DNA of 64,000 bases, from NCBI RefSeq assembly GCF_035046485.1, contig NC_085138.1, positions 330,084,129-330,148,128 of the forward strand, written 5' to 3'. This DNA comes from Aedes albopictus. Its lineage: Eukaryota; Arthropoda; Insecta; Diptera; Culicidae. A program made the translations under genes and the position numbers. A model generated the notes under the pieces. That model was not told the DNA's origin and made no database searches. It saw only the letters and a list, made by a program, of their open reading frames with translations. Below are positions 31,821 to 42,805 of this stretch, piece after piece (position 1 is the first letter of the stretch; every line of letters begins with the position of its first letter).

Positions 31821-32919
31821 ACAGAATCTTCTACAGGGATTTCTCCAAAAGCAATTTCTGAAAGTTCTTAAGATATTTGTTTTGAGATTTCTCAAAGAAT
31901 TCCTCCTAAGATTCTGCCGGATAATTCTCCTGGGTTCTACAAGAACGTTAGTTTGTGAAGTTCCTGTATAAGTTTCATCGGAAATTACTCAAGCATTTCA
32001 ATATAAGATTCTTCCTATGGCTTCTTTTAGTATTTGGGGTTCTTTTTTGGATTTTTTCAGGGATTCCAGAAATTCTGGATTCTTTCAGCTATTTTTTTCT
32101 GGTTCTTCTTCAGAATTTCACTCTCATATTTTTCAAAACGTTTCTTATGAGAAGTCTACTGAAATTTCTTCTGGAAATTGTTTTGATTTTTTTTTTGTCA
32201 GAAAACTCCTCTGGAATTCTTTCAGATAACCTTCCAGGATTCCTCCGAAGAATTTTGCATGGAGATTTTTTTTAATTATTTTAGGAATTCCTCCTGGGAT
32301 TCCCATAGAAACTACCACAGGAATTCCTCCAATTGCTATTTCTGAGATTCCTCAAAAAAAAAAAAATATTCTAAGATTCTTTCTATGTTCATCTAGGCTC
32401 CACTAGAACGTAATTCTATAAAGTTCCTCTATCAGTTTCTTCGAGGATTCCTCAAGGAGTTCCATATGGCATTCTTTCTAATGCTTTTTCTAGTATTTGG
32501 AGCTCTATTTCGATTTTTCCTTCAGGGATTTTTCAGGGGTTCTTCCAGAAATTTCTTTTAGGGTCCTTCTGAGATTTCACAAGCTCTTCATTACTTTTCA
32601 TTATTTAACTTCTTCTAGGATTCTTTCAGATATTTCTTCGAGTACTACTTCAGAATTTCCTTCTCAGATTCTCAAAAAGTTTCTTATAAGCTTTCTCCAG
32701 AAGATCATTTTAGGATTATTTCTGAATCCTTATTTCTGGGATTTCTGTAGAAATTTCTACTTAAACTTTTCCTAGAGATTGTTCTGTAACTTTTTCGAAG
32801 AAATCCTCTGGCATTTATCAAGATATTTTTTTCTTGGATTTCTCCAAATGATGTCCATTCTAGGATTACCTCAGGAATTCCTCCTGGGAATTCTTCCAAA
32901 TGCTCCCTATGAGATTCTT
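31821..32919. repeat. Degenerate TTCC minisatellite, block 3
   Basis: T-rich strand orientation with frequent GGAATTCCTCC, GATTCTTTC and TTTCTTCTGG words. Open frames of up to about 106 codons rich in Phe, Leu and Ser are by-products. Confidence 0.6.
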
Positions 32920-33590
32920 CCCAAGCAGCACCTGCAAAATCATCCAAAATGTGGCTTTATATGCTTTGGTCTAATTGACTTGCACTGAAAGCACATGCAA
33001 CTTCCATCTTGTCAACTAAGTTGCATTTAAACTCCGAATTTCGTAAAGTTTCGGCTTTGTTTCATAGAAATCACCAAATGCCTCGTGTTTGACATCGATT
33101 CGTGGAGGCGGAGCTTTTATATTTCTCACAAGTGATAAAACAGTCAGCTTGCATTTAATGTGCTATGTTACAGTCATGCAACATCTAACTCTGGTTTGTT
33201 TGTTCAGATTATGTTCCAAATGCGTTGCGAAAAACTTGCGCGTCTTTTCATTTTGACAGTTCTCCAACTTGTGACAAAGAAGGTGCAATGAAGTAACAAG
33301 TCACTTTAGTAGTTTTTATGGTGTGTTGAGCAGCAACTTTCTCACAGAGCATTTGGTGTAGCATGTAAGGTGAGTAGTTAATACTCCTGGTGTCCATGGT
33401 TCGAGTCTGGACAAAATCTTTTTTCCATTTTTTATCATTTCCTCTAACTCAAGTTGCATAACGATTCAGAGTCTGCGCTTTTTGGGTTTCAAAGAAGAAG
33501 CAATTGTGTTCTATCGTCTATAATACGGACAGTGAATAAATTGCACTAAGGTTGCTGTTACTGGCTTTGAAACAAGTCGTGTTGCTTGGG
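32920..33590. mobile_element. CCCAAGCAGCAC terminal-inverted-repeat element
   Basis: The left end CCCAAGCAGCAC matches the inverse of the right end (CCCAAGCAACAC). AGATTCTT lies on both sides but the host is itself repetitive. The 671-bp body differs from the 4174 element, yet both begin CCCAAG and carry a related tRNA-like module. Confidence 0.7.
33352..33424 (+). promoter_or_regulatory. tRNA-like module inside the CCCAAGCA element
   Basis: GGTGTAGCATGTAAGGTGAGTA corresponds to the segment at 4570-4591. GGTTCGAGTCT (33398-33408) fits the B-box consensus and a T6 run follows at 33419-33424. Confidence 0.5.
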
Positions 33591-33966
33591 TAAGATTCTT
33601 CCGGATATTTCTTCTGGGTTCCATTAGAACGTCATTCTGTAAAGTTTTCCTACCAGTACCTTCGGGGACTCCTCAAGGATTTCCTTATGAGTTTTTTCCT
33701 ATAGTTTCTTCTGGTATTTGGAGTTCCAGTTGGATTTATTTGTTCAAGAATTTTTCAGTGATTCTTCTAGAAATTTCTTTTAGGAATTTTCAAAAGAATT
33801 CTCCAGAGATTGCTCAAGCGGTTCATCACAGTTTTTTAACCTTCTTATGGGACTTTTCCAGATATTTCTTCTAATACTTCTTCAGATTTTTTTTTTCAGA
33901 TTCTCAAAAAAATCTTATGAGCTTTCTCCAGTAGATCCTTTTGTGATAATTTCAGAAATTCTCCCT
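33591..33966. repeat. Degenerate TTCC minisatellite, block 4
   Basis: It continues block 3 after the TIR element, same strand sense. Confidence 0.55.
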
Positions 33967-33978
33967 GGGATGATATCT

Positions 33979-34252
33979 TCTTCTTCTTCTTCTTCTTCTT
34001 ATTTATGGCTCTACGTCCCCACTGGGACTTGGCCTGCCTCTCTTCAACTTAGTGTTCTTTGAGCACTTCCACAGTTATTAATTGAAGGGCTTTCTTTGCC
34101 TGCCATTGCATGAATTTGTATATTGTGAGGCAAGTACAATGATACACTATGCCCAGGGAGTCGAGAAAATTTTCTCGATCGGTACGGGAATCGAACCCGC
34201 CGTCTCCGGATTGGCGATCCATAGCCTTAACCACTAGGCTAACTGGAGACCC
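33979..34252 (-). mobile_element. Gecko-like SINE with a target duplication and (AAG)n tail
   Basis: The minus strand begins GTCTCCAGTTAGCCTAGTGG, has an A box and the B box GGTTCGATTCC, and ends in an (AAG)n tail seen as TTC repeats at 33979-33999. GGGATGATATCT flanks it (33967-33978 and 34253-34264). Its tRNA-like head is close to a real tRNA, but the body and target duplication show a SINE. Confidence 0.85.
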
Positions 34253-34264
34253 GGGATGATATCT

Positions 34265-35090
34265 ACAGACAAATTTATTGAAATTGCTTCTTATTATTTC
34301 TGGAATTCCTCCTGATTACATACTGAAATTCTTCCGAAAGCTATTTCGGAGATTACTCAAGTAATTCCTACTAAGATTCTTCCGGATATTTCTTCAGAAT
34401 TCAACTAGAACGTCATTCTGTAAAGTTCTTCTATCAGGGATTCGTCAAAGAGTTCCTTATGAAATTATTGCTATAGCTTCTTCTGGTATTTGGAGTTTCT
34501 TTTGTCTTTTTTTTTCAGGAATTTTTCAGTGATTCTTCCAAAATCAAATTTTCTGTAATTTTCAAAAGAGTTCTTCTGAGATTGCTGAAATGGTCCATTA
34601 TAGTTTTTCGTCAGAAGTTCTTTCACAGATTTCTCAGTAAGTTTCTCATGAGATTTCCCCAAGAGATCTTTTTGAGATTACTTAAGAAATTCCTCCTGGG
34701 ATCCCTATAGACATTTCCACTGAAAATTTCTCCTGGAGATTGTACTGTGGGTTTCTCGTAAATGCGTATTCTGGCATTCCTCCAGATATTTCTTCCAACA
34801 TTTTTCCAGAGATTGTCCTGGAGCTCTTTGTGGGGCTTCTAATGGAGACTTTTTTGGGTTTATTTCAGGAATTCCTCCTGGGGTTCTTACAAAAACTTCT
34901 ACTGGAATTTCTTCGAAAGCTATTTCTGAAATTCCCCAAGCTTTTTTTCTGAGATTTCTTAAATAATTTTAGTAGGGATTCCTCCTGTGACTTTTTTTGG
35001 GAATTTCTCCAGATATTTCTACTCCTTAAAAACGCTTCTAAGTGAAATAGACTGCAATAGAGATTAATAGAACCATCATAAAACAAAATT
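34265..35090. repeat. Degenerate TTCC minisatellite, block 5
   Basis: Same family and strand sense as blocks 1-4, for example GGAATTCCTCCTGGG and TTTCTTCCA words. Confidence 0.55.
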
Positions 35091-35734
35091 GAATACTTTT
35101 GGTTCTATCACGACTTTGAGAACCTCTTCAAAAATACATGGTTTTCAAACTGCTGGGCTAGGATTCTTCAAGATGATCCATCTGACGTTCCTCGTGGAGT
35201 TTTTTTTTTTATGGGATTGCTCCTTTTTTTCTTTTCAGGTTTGTTTTCCGGAATTCAATTTGAAATTATTCGGAAAATTCCTTTTGGGACTCCTTCGGAA
35301 GGTCCTTCCAGTATTCCTCAAGGAGTCTTCAGGAAATTCCCACAGCATGCGTAGTATAATCCCGATAGAACCTTCAAGAGGATTTCAACCGATCCTTAAA
35401 CAAAATTCCGACGGAATGTTCAAGAGGATTTCAATGGAATTGTCATGACAATTGCGATAAAATTCTGAGGATAAATTCGAAAACCCTGAGAAGTTTTCAA
35501 CAAAAAAAAAAACGAAGAAAACTGAAGATAATCCTACAGTTTTAATTTGTAAGGGGAACGGACGGTGTTTTGAATTCCAAGCAGAGGCATACAGAATCTT
35601 GAAAAAACTTCCATTTATATTGATGGGAATTACGGCAGAAGAATCCCCAACAGCATACCGACGAATCTCTGAAGAAACAGAATCCTAAGTAAGATTCCAC
35701 CCGACTCCTGAGCAGAATTCCAACAGAATCCTAA
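35091..35734. repeat. Mixed TTCC/GGAA minisatellite with a strand switch
   Basis: To about 35350 the T-rich sense continues; from about 35350 the A/G-rich sense (ATTCCGACGGAAT, AGAATCCTAAG) takes over. Confidence 0.5.
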
Positions 35735-35899
35735 GACGGCATCCATTTATTACGTAACGCTAAAATCGACATTTTTCGAACCCCCTCCCCCCTCCGTAAC
35801 GCTTTTTTGTATGAAAACCCGAAAATTTTTGTATGGGCCGTAACGCTTTTCCATACTCCCCCCTCCCTCTACAGCGTTACGTAATTTGTGGATGACGCC
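35735..35899. mobile_element. TAA-flanked MITE with TTACGTAACGC ends
   Basis: CATCCATTTATTACGTAACG at the left and its near inverse at the right (CGTTACGTAATTTGTGGATG) are flanked by TAA (35732-35734 and 35900-35902). The centre has TTTTTGTATGGGCC and two further GTAACGC words. It is 165 bp long. Confidence 0.75.
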
Positions 35900-36010
35900 T
35901 AAGTAGGATTCCGACAGAATCCTGAGCAGAGTTCTGAGTGGGATTCCGACAGAATCTTGAGCAGGATTCCGACAGAATCCTCAGCAGGATTCCGACTACA
36001 ATTCTTGAAA
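35900..36010 (+). repeat. 23-bp GGATTCCGACAGAATC tandem repeat
   Basis: GGATTCCGACAGAATCCTGA plus GCA repeats about four times (35906-36000) with period 23; more decayed copies precede the MITE. This is the clearest-register stretch of the GGAA family. Confidence 0.7.
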
Positions 36011-37360
36011 TAGAAGACTCAAATTATTCAATTAAAGTCGAGCTTTCGCCCCATTCTGCCCTATTCCGATTCCCTATTCGTCCAGGGAGGGAATCGGCCC
36101 CACCAGCCACAACGTTTTGCGGTTTGTTCGATGATCTGATACCCTTGCATGCTGGGCCGGGCGCAGGGCAGCAGAGAAGAAAAGTGCATTGTCAGAGAAT
36201 TACCTATTTATGTGTGTGTGAAGGTGCCGTTAGTGCACACCGACCGCACTGCGACCGGTCTCGCTCTACGAATTGGATTAAGGCCAGCCAGCGGGTTCGA
36301 TTTGTTCGACAAAACTTCTAATAAAAAGTGACTCACTCGATCAATTATCCACCTCTTGGTCGAAGGGACTGACTGGAACACTAGATATCTGTTGCGCTGT
36401 GTTGGCTGGTGAGCGTGGGGAAGGAATGCAGTTCGCCCTGGTTTGGTGGGGATGGGGAGTCCCACCCACCGAGCTGGAATGCATAAAGCACGTGCAAACC
36501 TGACAGCTCTCTTGACAATGACCCTGGCCGGCGTCCGCCGGTCGTCGTCATCGTCGGTGCAGATTGTAAATCCACGGCAATCGTGAGTCATAACGACTAA
36601 TCGCCTCAACCCGCCCGGCAATCAACCGAAACCGAATCGATTTTTTTTTTGCAAGAGCAGCAGTTTCGAACGAAATCTGCAGCGCGCAAAGTTGTTTGCA
36701 TTGTCGTTAAATCGTTCGCTCTCTCCCGCTCGCTCGCCGCACAATAGATTCGGCATGCCGCTGCGATGCGGGGCTTTCTCGCATCATCGCATCGGTCGAA
36801 TTTTACGCGCTTCCCATCAGCAGCCGCAGGAGAAAGGCGTTTTGCGCTGTCGCTCTGATTGTGTTTTTGAAACAGTGTTTTTTCCGGGGCCTAAAGATTC
36901 CTATCACGATTCACGGCTTAGTTCCGATTTTTTTTAAGTTGCGTGTCGTTCGGAGCGATTTTTTTTTTTGCGTCGTGGATTGAGGATCGAGGATGATTCG
37001 GTCGGTCGGTGACGGACGGTGGATGATTATCTGCAAAGCACGTGCAACAAATCGGTGTCTACGCTCCGTGAGCGTACGAAATTGAACGTTGCTGTCCGGA
37101 ATGGCCGTGAAGGTTGATACGGGCGCTAATCGTATTCCGAAGATGACAGCATTGGAAATCGATTTGGGAAAGTGAAAAGAAGCAATAGCAAATCAGGCAG
37201 CGCGTGGGGTTTCTTGATCTCCGAGGGAGGAACCGTTGACGCATCCGATGGTGATGACGATGGTGTTGTGTTACGCATCAGAGACGAATCGATGTATGTA
37301 CTGGCGTGTCAAATACGGAAGAGGAGTAGGTATCGTCGATTAAAAGTAGAGGTTATGTCG
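36011..37360. other. GC-balanced unique block with CT/GAGA-rich stretch
   Basis: No repeats or recognisable proteins. CGCTCTCTCCCGCTCGCTCG at about 36715-36734 resembles GAGA-factor-type promoter DNA. Several frames are open on both strands but show no domain. A promoter, enhancer or noncoding exon is plausible. Confidence 0.4.
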
Positions 37361-37544
37361 TAAAAATGGGGAATTTTAAAAGTGAGATTACAGTTTCCAA
37401 TCAGCAAAATTTTCAATAATTTGTTTTATTTACCAATTTTATCTCAATTACAAAATGGGATTTCACAAAACGTATGTAACCTCACTTCAGATCGCCAATG
37501 AACATAGGCAGCGGGAGTTGGAGCCCAACGCTTTTATATGTAAT

Positions 37545-37782
37545 TGACACATTCTAATAGTAGCGTGACGTTACAACGTTGCAACGTCACGCTACTAATT
37601 CCCATTTTTGACATACTTATCCAATGAAAACTAACTGTTCAACAGATTAAACGTATTGGAAATTTTACAAGGAATCCAAATATGCAAAAATATTTGAAAG
37701 TTTACGGTTGAATTTACGAGTTATAGTGCAAAATCTGACCAAAAAGGCGTCAAAACGTTGTAACGTCACGATAGAATGTGTC
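37545..37782. mobile_element. Inverted-repeat element with TGACGT-containing ends
   Basis: TGACACATTCTA and CGTGACGTTACAACGTT at the left are mirrored at the right end (AACGTTGTAACGTCACG, TAGAATGTGTCA). The left end also contains its own perfect 14-bp hairpin (37559-37596), AGTAGCGTGACGTT / AACGTCACGCTACT. Confidence 0.75.
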
Positions 37783-37799
37783 ATCAGCATTCCGTGATT

Positions 37800-38705
37800 C
37801 AGCCTTTTGCGTTTCAGCCTTTTTGACGCAACTTCTTTCTGTAACTTCTTTAGAAGACACATCTTGGAATGCCTTCTAGGATTTCTCACAAGAAACCTTC
37901 TCTATTTTTTCATACTTCCTACCGAAGGTTCTTTCGGATTACTATCGGTATTTTTTGAAGATCCAAGCAATTCTTTCCGGAATTCCTCCTTAAGAATCTT
38001 ACAGGGTTCTTGAATTCCTGCCGATTTCTCCGGTAGTTTTGCACGGATATCAGGTAGTTTTTTTTTTTTCATGATTTCTCCGAGAGATTTTCCCAGTAAA
38101 GTGGTCAGAGTCCCTTGTGAGATGTTTCTCAATGTTCCTTCTGCGTTTTTTTTTCTCCAAAAAATGTTCGTATGATTTCTCTTATAATTCTCTTATAATA
38201 TTGCTCTAGTGTTTTCACGAAATTTAATTTATACTTTTTCTTGGAATTCCTCTTGAAGGATTTCCCGTGGTTCTATCGGTTGCCCCTCTTGGGGTTTGGC
38301 CAAGAGTTGTTCTTGAGTTTTTTTCCTGGAATACCTTCTGGAGTTTCGTGAGAATTCTTCTTGAAATTTCTTTAAGACTAGTTTCAGGGACACCGTCAGA
38401 AGTTCCTTTGGAGATTTCTTTGAGAATTTATCAAAAACAATGGGGAATGTTTACAAAAAGAATGCTAGGTTTCTTAAGATGCCTTTTAGTATTCCTTCAA
38501 AATGCGCCTCTGTTCATGAATTAACTTGAAAATTTATCCAGGGATTCCTCCAGACATTCTCTAAAGAACTCCCACAGATAAGATTAATCTTGAAACTAGT
38601 CCACGAGTTTCCATATATTTTTTTCGGAATTTCTTCTGGTTTTCCTTAAGGGATTCCATAGGAAATTCGTTCAAGGCGTGCTACATAAGTAAAAGCTTGT
38701 ATTCT
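37800..38705. repeat. Degenerate TTCC minisatellite, block 6
   Basis: T-rich sense words (GGAATTCCTCC, TTTCTCC, CCTTCTGG) continue on this side of the 37545 element. Confidence 0.55.
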
Positions 38706-38709
38706 TTAA

Positions 38710-38905
38710 CCCTTTTCTTCCCACAACTTCGAACAACTATTTCAATGATAAAAAAGCGTTTCCAAAAAAAGTGGTTAACAAAAGTTATTGGAAATTGATA
38801 TTCCAATAATATTCTAAAAACTATTGCATCATATTCATCTAATTCAGTTTGTCTCGAATTCTTCGAAAATCGATGGTACTCCAGGGCTACCATGGGAAGT
38901 AGAGG
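38710..38905. mobile_element. TTAA-flanked (piggyBac-type) MITE
   Basis: Ends CCCTTTTCTTCCCA and TGGGAAGTAGAGG are inverted and flanked by TTAA (38706-38709 and 38906-38909). It is 196 bp and noncoding; a second TTAA-type MITE is at 11927-12040. Confidence 0.75.
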
Positions 38906-38909
38906 TTAA

Positions 38910-40320
38910 TAAATTTCTTCAAACATTTTTAGAGTAATTCTCCAGAAATATTTTCAGTTTTTTTTCAGGTCTTTCTCTTTGGCATTTCCCAAAAATTTTC
39001 TTAAAATTTATCCAAGAGTTTCTGCTGAAATTCTTCCAAACATTTCTTCAAAAGATGCAATTTCAGGATTTTTCGTAAAGAGTTGATGTTTCTTCCAGAA
39101 ATTCCTCCTATAGAAATTCAGATTCTTTTTCCAGAAATTACTGATTGAATTTCTCTAGTGTTTCCTGAAGATATTATACCAGTGATCTAGGGATACACTC
39201 GGGTGTTTAGAAAATCCGTTCTCCATAAAATTATAAAGAGGTTCTTCTGGTGGTTTCTCCAAGAGTTTCTACAATAGTTCCTTCAGGTATTCCTCCAGCC
39301 ATTGCTATGGATTTATTCAAACCTTCCTTTGCGGATTATTGAAGATTTTTTTTTTACAAAAATTTTCGGAGAAATTACTCCAGCATCATTTTCTCAATGT
39401 TTCCCATGAAATGGTTCAAGTATATTTTCTATGAACATCTGCACAGGGTTCTCCAGTTCATTCAAGTATCATTTCAAAGTTTAGAAATATATCTAGCTGG
39501 TGGTTTAAGGAAACCCTTCAGAGGCATCTCCAGGAGCTCTTCCAAGGATTCCTGCAGAAAACCCTCCAGGGATCCATCAAAAATATATTGAAAGATTTCT
39601 TCAAGAGTTCCTCCAGCACCTTTATCTTCAATTCTACAGATGTTTTTGTGGATCTTTTTAGAATTTCCTCTATGAATATTTGCAGGAGTCCTTCCAGTAG
39701 TTTCTCAAGCATTTTTTCCTTAAAATTACTTGCAGAGTACGTCCATGAGTCTCTGTTTTTTTTTTTCAGAGAATAACGAGGACAGCTTAAGGTGTTCTTT
39801 TTTCACTTATTTTGCTAGGTATTATCCTAGGCATTCATTCAGGAATTGCTCACAAAATAACAAAAAATACTTTAGGAACTTTTGTCCTGGAATTTCTCTT
39901 AAATTTTCCAAAAAATTGTTAACGTAGTTTCCGAGATACATCCACCAATTTTTAAGGGATTTTTAGGACAACCCTCCTGTGATTTCTTAGAAAACCCTTC
40001 AGGTAAGGACTCGATTGTTAGAATTCAAAGATGGCTGCCAAAATGGTCGCCATGCAATTCATTCCGATTTGCAAGAGCACAAATCTAAGCATGTAGCAGG
40101 CAAACAAATAGACGAAAAAAGCTTTTTGTTTTTCGAAAGATTTTATGAAGAGATCCCTTGCTGGAATTCCTGCCTGAATTCCAGGAGATTCTTTGGTGAA
40201 ATTTCTATAGGGCGCTCACGGGATTTATCTTCAAGTTGCACCTGCAATATTTATTTGAAAGATTCCCTCGGCACTACTCTTAAAAGATTTATTTCAGTGT
40301 TGTTTCCGGGATGTCATATT
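38910..40320. repeat. Degenerate TTCC minisatellite, block 7
   Basis: Same T-rich family; a patch at about 40015-40140 containing AAGATGGCTGCC is not part of it. Confidence 0.5.
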
Positions 40321-40650
40321 AATCCTGGACTTTCTCCCACTTAACAGCGTAAACTGATTTAACTGATTAAACGCAATATTCGATTGTTTCATTCGCAAAA
40401 TCATGAAACATTTCAAATAAGCAGAAAATCATGGCTTACGCAGCAATTTAAACTTTTAAAATACACATTAATAAAAACCAACAACAGCAATTTAAACTGT
40501 GCAGTGAGTACCCCAAATGTTTTTTTCTGGGATTCTTTCGAAGTTCCTTTTGGGATTTCTGCAGGAGCTGTTGCTGATATTTCTTATGGAGCTCTACATG
40601 CAATTTCTTCCAGAGGTTTTTGCCTTTCTCGTACACCAAAGTGTACTGGA
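40321..40650. other. Unassigned AT-rich stretch with minisatellite remnants
   Basis: TTCC-family words appear at about 40525-40625; nothing else is recognised. Confidence 0.35.
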
Positions 40651-40990
40651 AAGGCTATATGTTCATTTGACAAACGAATTTTCGATAGAAAGCTCGGAGG
40701 GTCAAATCACTTATACCAATCAACTCAGTTCGACGAATTGAGATGATGTCTGTTTGCGTGTATGTTTGTATGTCTGTGTGCAAAAAAAGTTTACACACTT
40801 TTAAGGCACTTTCCCTTAGCCGATTTTACGGATTATGAATATCTCGAATCGAACCGGGTTTTACCGCATTGTTTGCTATTGAAAATGATCCGGATCGGTC
40901 AAGGCGTTCCGGAGTTATGGCCCTTTCAGCGATCTGGACCAGCTCCGGTAGAACTGACCTTATATAAAACTGGGCCTTATATAAAGCGGA
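40651..40990. repeat. Probable dispersed mosquito repeat
   Basis: AAAGCTCGGAGGGTCAAATC, GAATTGAGATGATGTCTG, a (TGTATG)n-like run and GTTCCGGAGTTATGGCCC look to me like a common mosquito intergenic repeat. Only one copy is in the window, so support is limited. Confidence 0.4.
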
Positions 40991-41009
40991 AATCAACACA
41001 GGATACCAG

Positions 41010-41470
41010 AAATTCTACAATGTCGGCCCAAAATTCAAGATGGCAGCCTAATATTCAAGATGGCCGCTTCAAATTCAAGATGGCGCCTGTTCTACAAATT
41101 TTTAGGCTCTAAAACCATGCTATATGAGGTATATTTGGAATGGGGAGATATCTGGTATCCAAAAATAGCAACCGACAAGGCAACCGATATATCCAAGATA
41201 GCGGTCTAAAATCCAAGATGGTGGCTCCAAGTTCAAGATGGCGGTTGTTTAATGGCGTTCTAGGCGCTAAACCATACAATATGGGTATATTTGGTATGAG
41301 GCAGATTCGGAGATCCGGGGTCCAAAAATGGCTACCAGTATATCCAAGATGGCATTCTAAAATCTAAGATAGTGGCTCCAAATTTAAGATGGCGGCTGTT
41401 TAATGGTGTTTTAGGCTTATTAATCATTGTATGAAAAAGATTTCCGGAGTTCAAAAACAGCAACCAGAAT
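41010..41470 (+). repeat. About 155-bp tandem repeat carrying AAGATGGCGG words
   Basis: Units start near 41083, 41240 and 41391 with GTTTAATGG, TTAGGC, CATACAATATGGGTATATTT and GTCCAAAAATGGC in the same order. Each has one to three CAAGATGGC words. Two further diverged units follow at 42270-42480, on the far side of the 127-bp array. Confidence 0.75.
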
Positions 41471-41477
41471 AACCTAG

Positions 41478-41509
41478 ATGGCATAGCATAGCATAGCATA
41501 GCATAGCAT
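41478..41509 (+). repeat. (GCATA)n microsatellite
   Basis: GCATA repeats about six times in perfect register, next to the AAGATGGC repeat units. Confidence 0.9.
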
Positions 41510-41870
41510 GAATACTTGCACAAATCTTGGATGGAGTTGCAAAGCTGAATATTTCCATTGACATTGCTGATGTCGCTACTATCTACAATGTCATAGATTC
41601 ACTCAGCTCCACACACCTGGCCAAGTCCTTGCAAGCATTTATAAATCCCTTCATCAACTTAGAAAGAGCCCAGAACTGAAGCATCTTCCAATAGATGAAA
41701 GGATGTTGAAAATAGCGAATTTTCAACTTATATGCAGTTATTAAGTAAATATACTGAAGTAGAATTATTTATAAATAAATAATATTGGAAAGATCTCACT
41801 AATTGTTGTGGGGTTCTTGTGGTTCAATGCCGATCATCCAATTGTCTTGATTAATGTTCTTATCTGTAAA
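41510..41870. other. Unassigned AT-rich stretch
   Basis: No gene or repeat recognised. Confidence 0.35.
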
Positions 41871-42258
41871 GAACAACACAATACTGAACACTAAACACCC
41901 GCGCATCTATTGTTTTGATTTGCACTGGAGACAATAGCGAACGCGATCGATTATGCTGCCATACTCACCCCTAAAGGAGTGATGCATGCACAGCCAAGAA
42001 CAACACTATACTGAACACTAAACACCCGCGCATCTATTGTTTTGATTTTCACTCGAGACAATAGCGAACGCGATCGATTATGCTGCCATACTCACCCCTT
42101 ATAGGAACGATGCATGCACAGCAAAGAACAACACAATACTGAATACTAAACACTCGCGCATCTATTGTTTTGATTTTCACTGGAGACAATAGCGAACGCG
42201 ATCGATTATGCTGCCATACTCACCCCTACAGGAGTGATGCATGCACAGCAAAGAACAA
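41871..42258 (+). repeat. 127-bp tandem repeat, three units
   Basis: GAACAACAC starts units at 41871, 41998, 42126 and a partial one at 42253 (periods 127, 128, 127). Each unit has CGCGCATCTATTGTTTTGAT, GAACGCGATCGATTATGCTG and ATGCATGCACAGC, with only a few differences, so the array is young. It splits the AAGATGGC repeat. Confidence 0.9.
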
Positions 42259-42269
42259 CACTATCTGCA

Positions 42270-42480
42270 ACCAGAATAACGTAGATGGCGGTCCAATATC
42301 CAAGATAACGGCTGTTTAATGAAGTTTCCGGCTCTAAAACCATTCAATATGGGTTTATTTGGTATGGGGAAAAAGTCTGGAGTCTAAAAATGGCGACCAG
42401 AATTTTCAAGATGGTAGACAATAATCCAAAATGGAGGCTCAAAATTCAAGATTGCAACTTTATTTAAGAGTTTAAGGCTC
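42270..42480 (+). repeat. AAGATGGC repeat, further units
   Basis: GTTTAATGAAGTTTCCGGCT and CAATATGGGTTTATTTGGTA match the units at 41083-41470; AGATGGCGG is at about 42283. Confidence 0.65.
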
Positions 42481-42805
42481 AACATCAAAAGTATTCCGAG
42501 TGTTTCTATTAGGATTTTTTTTCTAAAAAATCCGAGAGAAATTTTTGGATAGCAATCCCGAAAACCCACCAAAAGAAGTTCCTGTAGAAACTTTTGATAA
42601 ATTTCTGAAGGATTTCCGGAAAGAATTCCGTGAGAAACTCTGAAAGCATGCTAGGAAAACCCCTCGAAGAAATCCCACGGAAAGTCTGAAAAAAACTAAA
42701 AAAGAAAAACTTACAGCTTATCCGGAAAAGCTCTGATTGAATTCATGGGATAAATCCCTGTAAAAATCCAGGAAAAAAAAACTTCCTGAAATCTTCCATC
42801 ACGCT
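42481..42805. repeat. GGAA-sense degenerate minisatellite
   Basis: A/G-rich words (AGGATTTCCGG, AGAAATTTTTGG, GAAATCCC), the opposite strand sense to most of 29400-40640. Confidence 0.5.

Noticed and set aside
31955..32275. Phe/Leu-rich 106-codon frame resembling a membrane protein
   Set aside because: Product of the T-rich degenerate minisatellite; similar frames occur throughout those blocks.
34175..34252. Possible tRNA gene on the minus strand
   Set aside because: A and B boxes are good, but it continues into a SINE body with an (AAG)n tail and is flanked by a 12-bp target duplication.
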